DNA of 5,292 nucleotides, taken from Acidimicrobiia bacterium. GTDB taxonomy: Bacteria; Actinomycetota; Acidimicrobiia; IMCC26256; BP-133. The position numbers were made by a program, and so were the translations under genes. Shown here one piece after another: positions 5,283 through 5,292 of the stretch; positions within the stretch are counted from its first letter, which is position 1; each line of letters opens with the position of its first letter. The stretch covers positions 1-5,292 of the forward strand of contig JAICYE010000200.1 of assembly GCA_025934385.1 (NCBI GenBank), in the 5' to 3' direction. Under the pieces are notes generated by a model, which was not told the DNA's origin, ran no database searches, and saw only the letters and a list, made by a program, of their open reading frames with translations.

Positions 5283-5292
5283 ATGGTCAGTG
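5283..5292 (+). CDS. Start of a divergent gene running off the right edge
   Basis: ATG GTC AGT G is all that is visible, so no product can be named. The start is supported only by the TAGGAT element placed as expected for a leaderless mRNA and by the need for a gene divergent from livH. An alternative start is ATG 5273 in another frame (Met-Ser-Gly-His). A regulator of the liv operon would fit the position, but nothing in the sequence shows it. Confidence 0.3.

Noticed and set aside
5087..5284. 65-codon minus-strand frame before livH
   Set aside because: Basic, Pro/Ser-rich, overlaps the livH start in another frame and spans the proposed promoter; no ribosome site or family resemblance.

Overview
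The window is very GC-rich (around 70% by eye, not computed). GC-rich third codon positions open long spurious antisense frames across it. This, together with a Thr/Ser-rich surface-protein tail, a Ser/Thr-rich lipoprotein linker and promoters of TANNNT type placed right against start codons, suggests a high-GC actinobacterium. Acidimicrobiia-like is possible, but that is inference.

Layout from left to right. Positions 1-465 (+) hold the 3' end of an unrecognised exported or surface-type protein with a Thr/Ala/Ser-rich tail. Positions 464-523 are a convergent junction rich in GC hairpins, beginning with a perfect 16-bp palindrome, and probably act as a two-way terminator. Positions 5123-525 (-) are one five-gene operon for a branched-chain amino acid (Liv/HAAT-family) ABC importer, in transcription order livH (permease), livK (lipoprotein binding protein), livM (permease), livG (ATPase) and livF (ATPase). 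Positions 5124-5282 are an intergenic region that appears to serve divergent transcription. It holds a candidate liv promoter with an 18-bp imperfect palindrome, a 10-bp direct repeat and a candidate leaderless promoter. A + strand gene seems to start at 5283 and runs off the right edge.

How the genes work together: LivK, anchored outside the membrane by a lipidated cysteine, would capture the ligand and deliver it to the LivH-LivM channel. The LivG-LivF ATPase pair would drive import. Spacing is tight: 29 nt between H and K, 37 nt between K and M, a 4-nt GTGA overlap between M and G, and 16 nt between G and F. This supports a single transcript. The binding protein lies between the two permease genes rather than first, and its pocket motifs differ from E. 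coli LivJ/LivK, so the true ligand is uncertain.

I see no mobile element, CRISPR array, RNA gene or clearly new system. The points worth a second look are regulatory (palindrome, leaderless starts, hairpins) and several family-atypical residues in the transporter.
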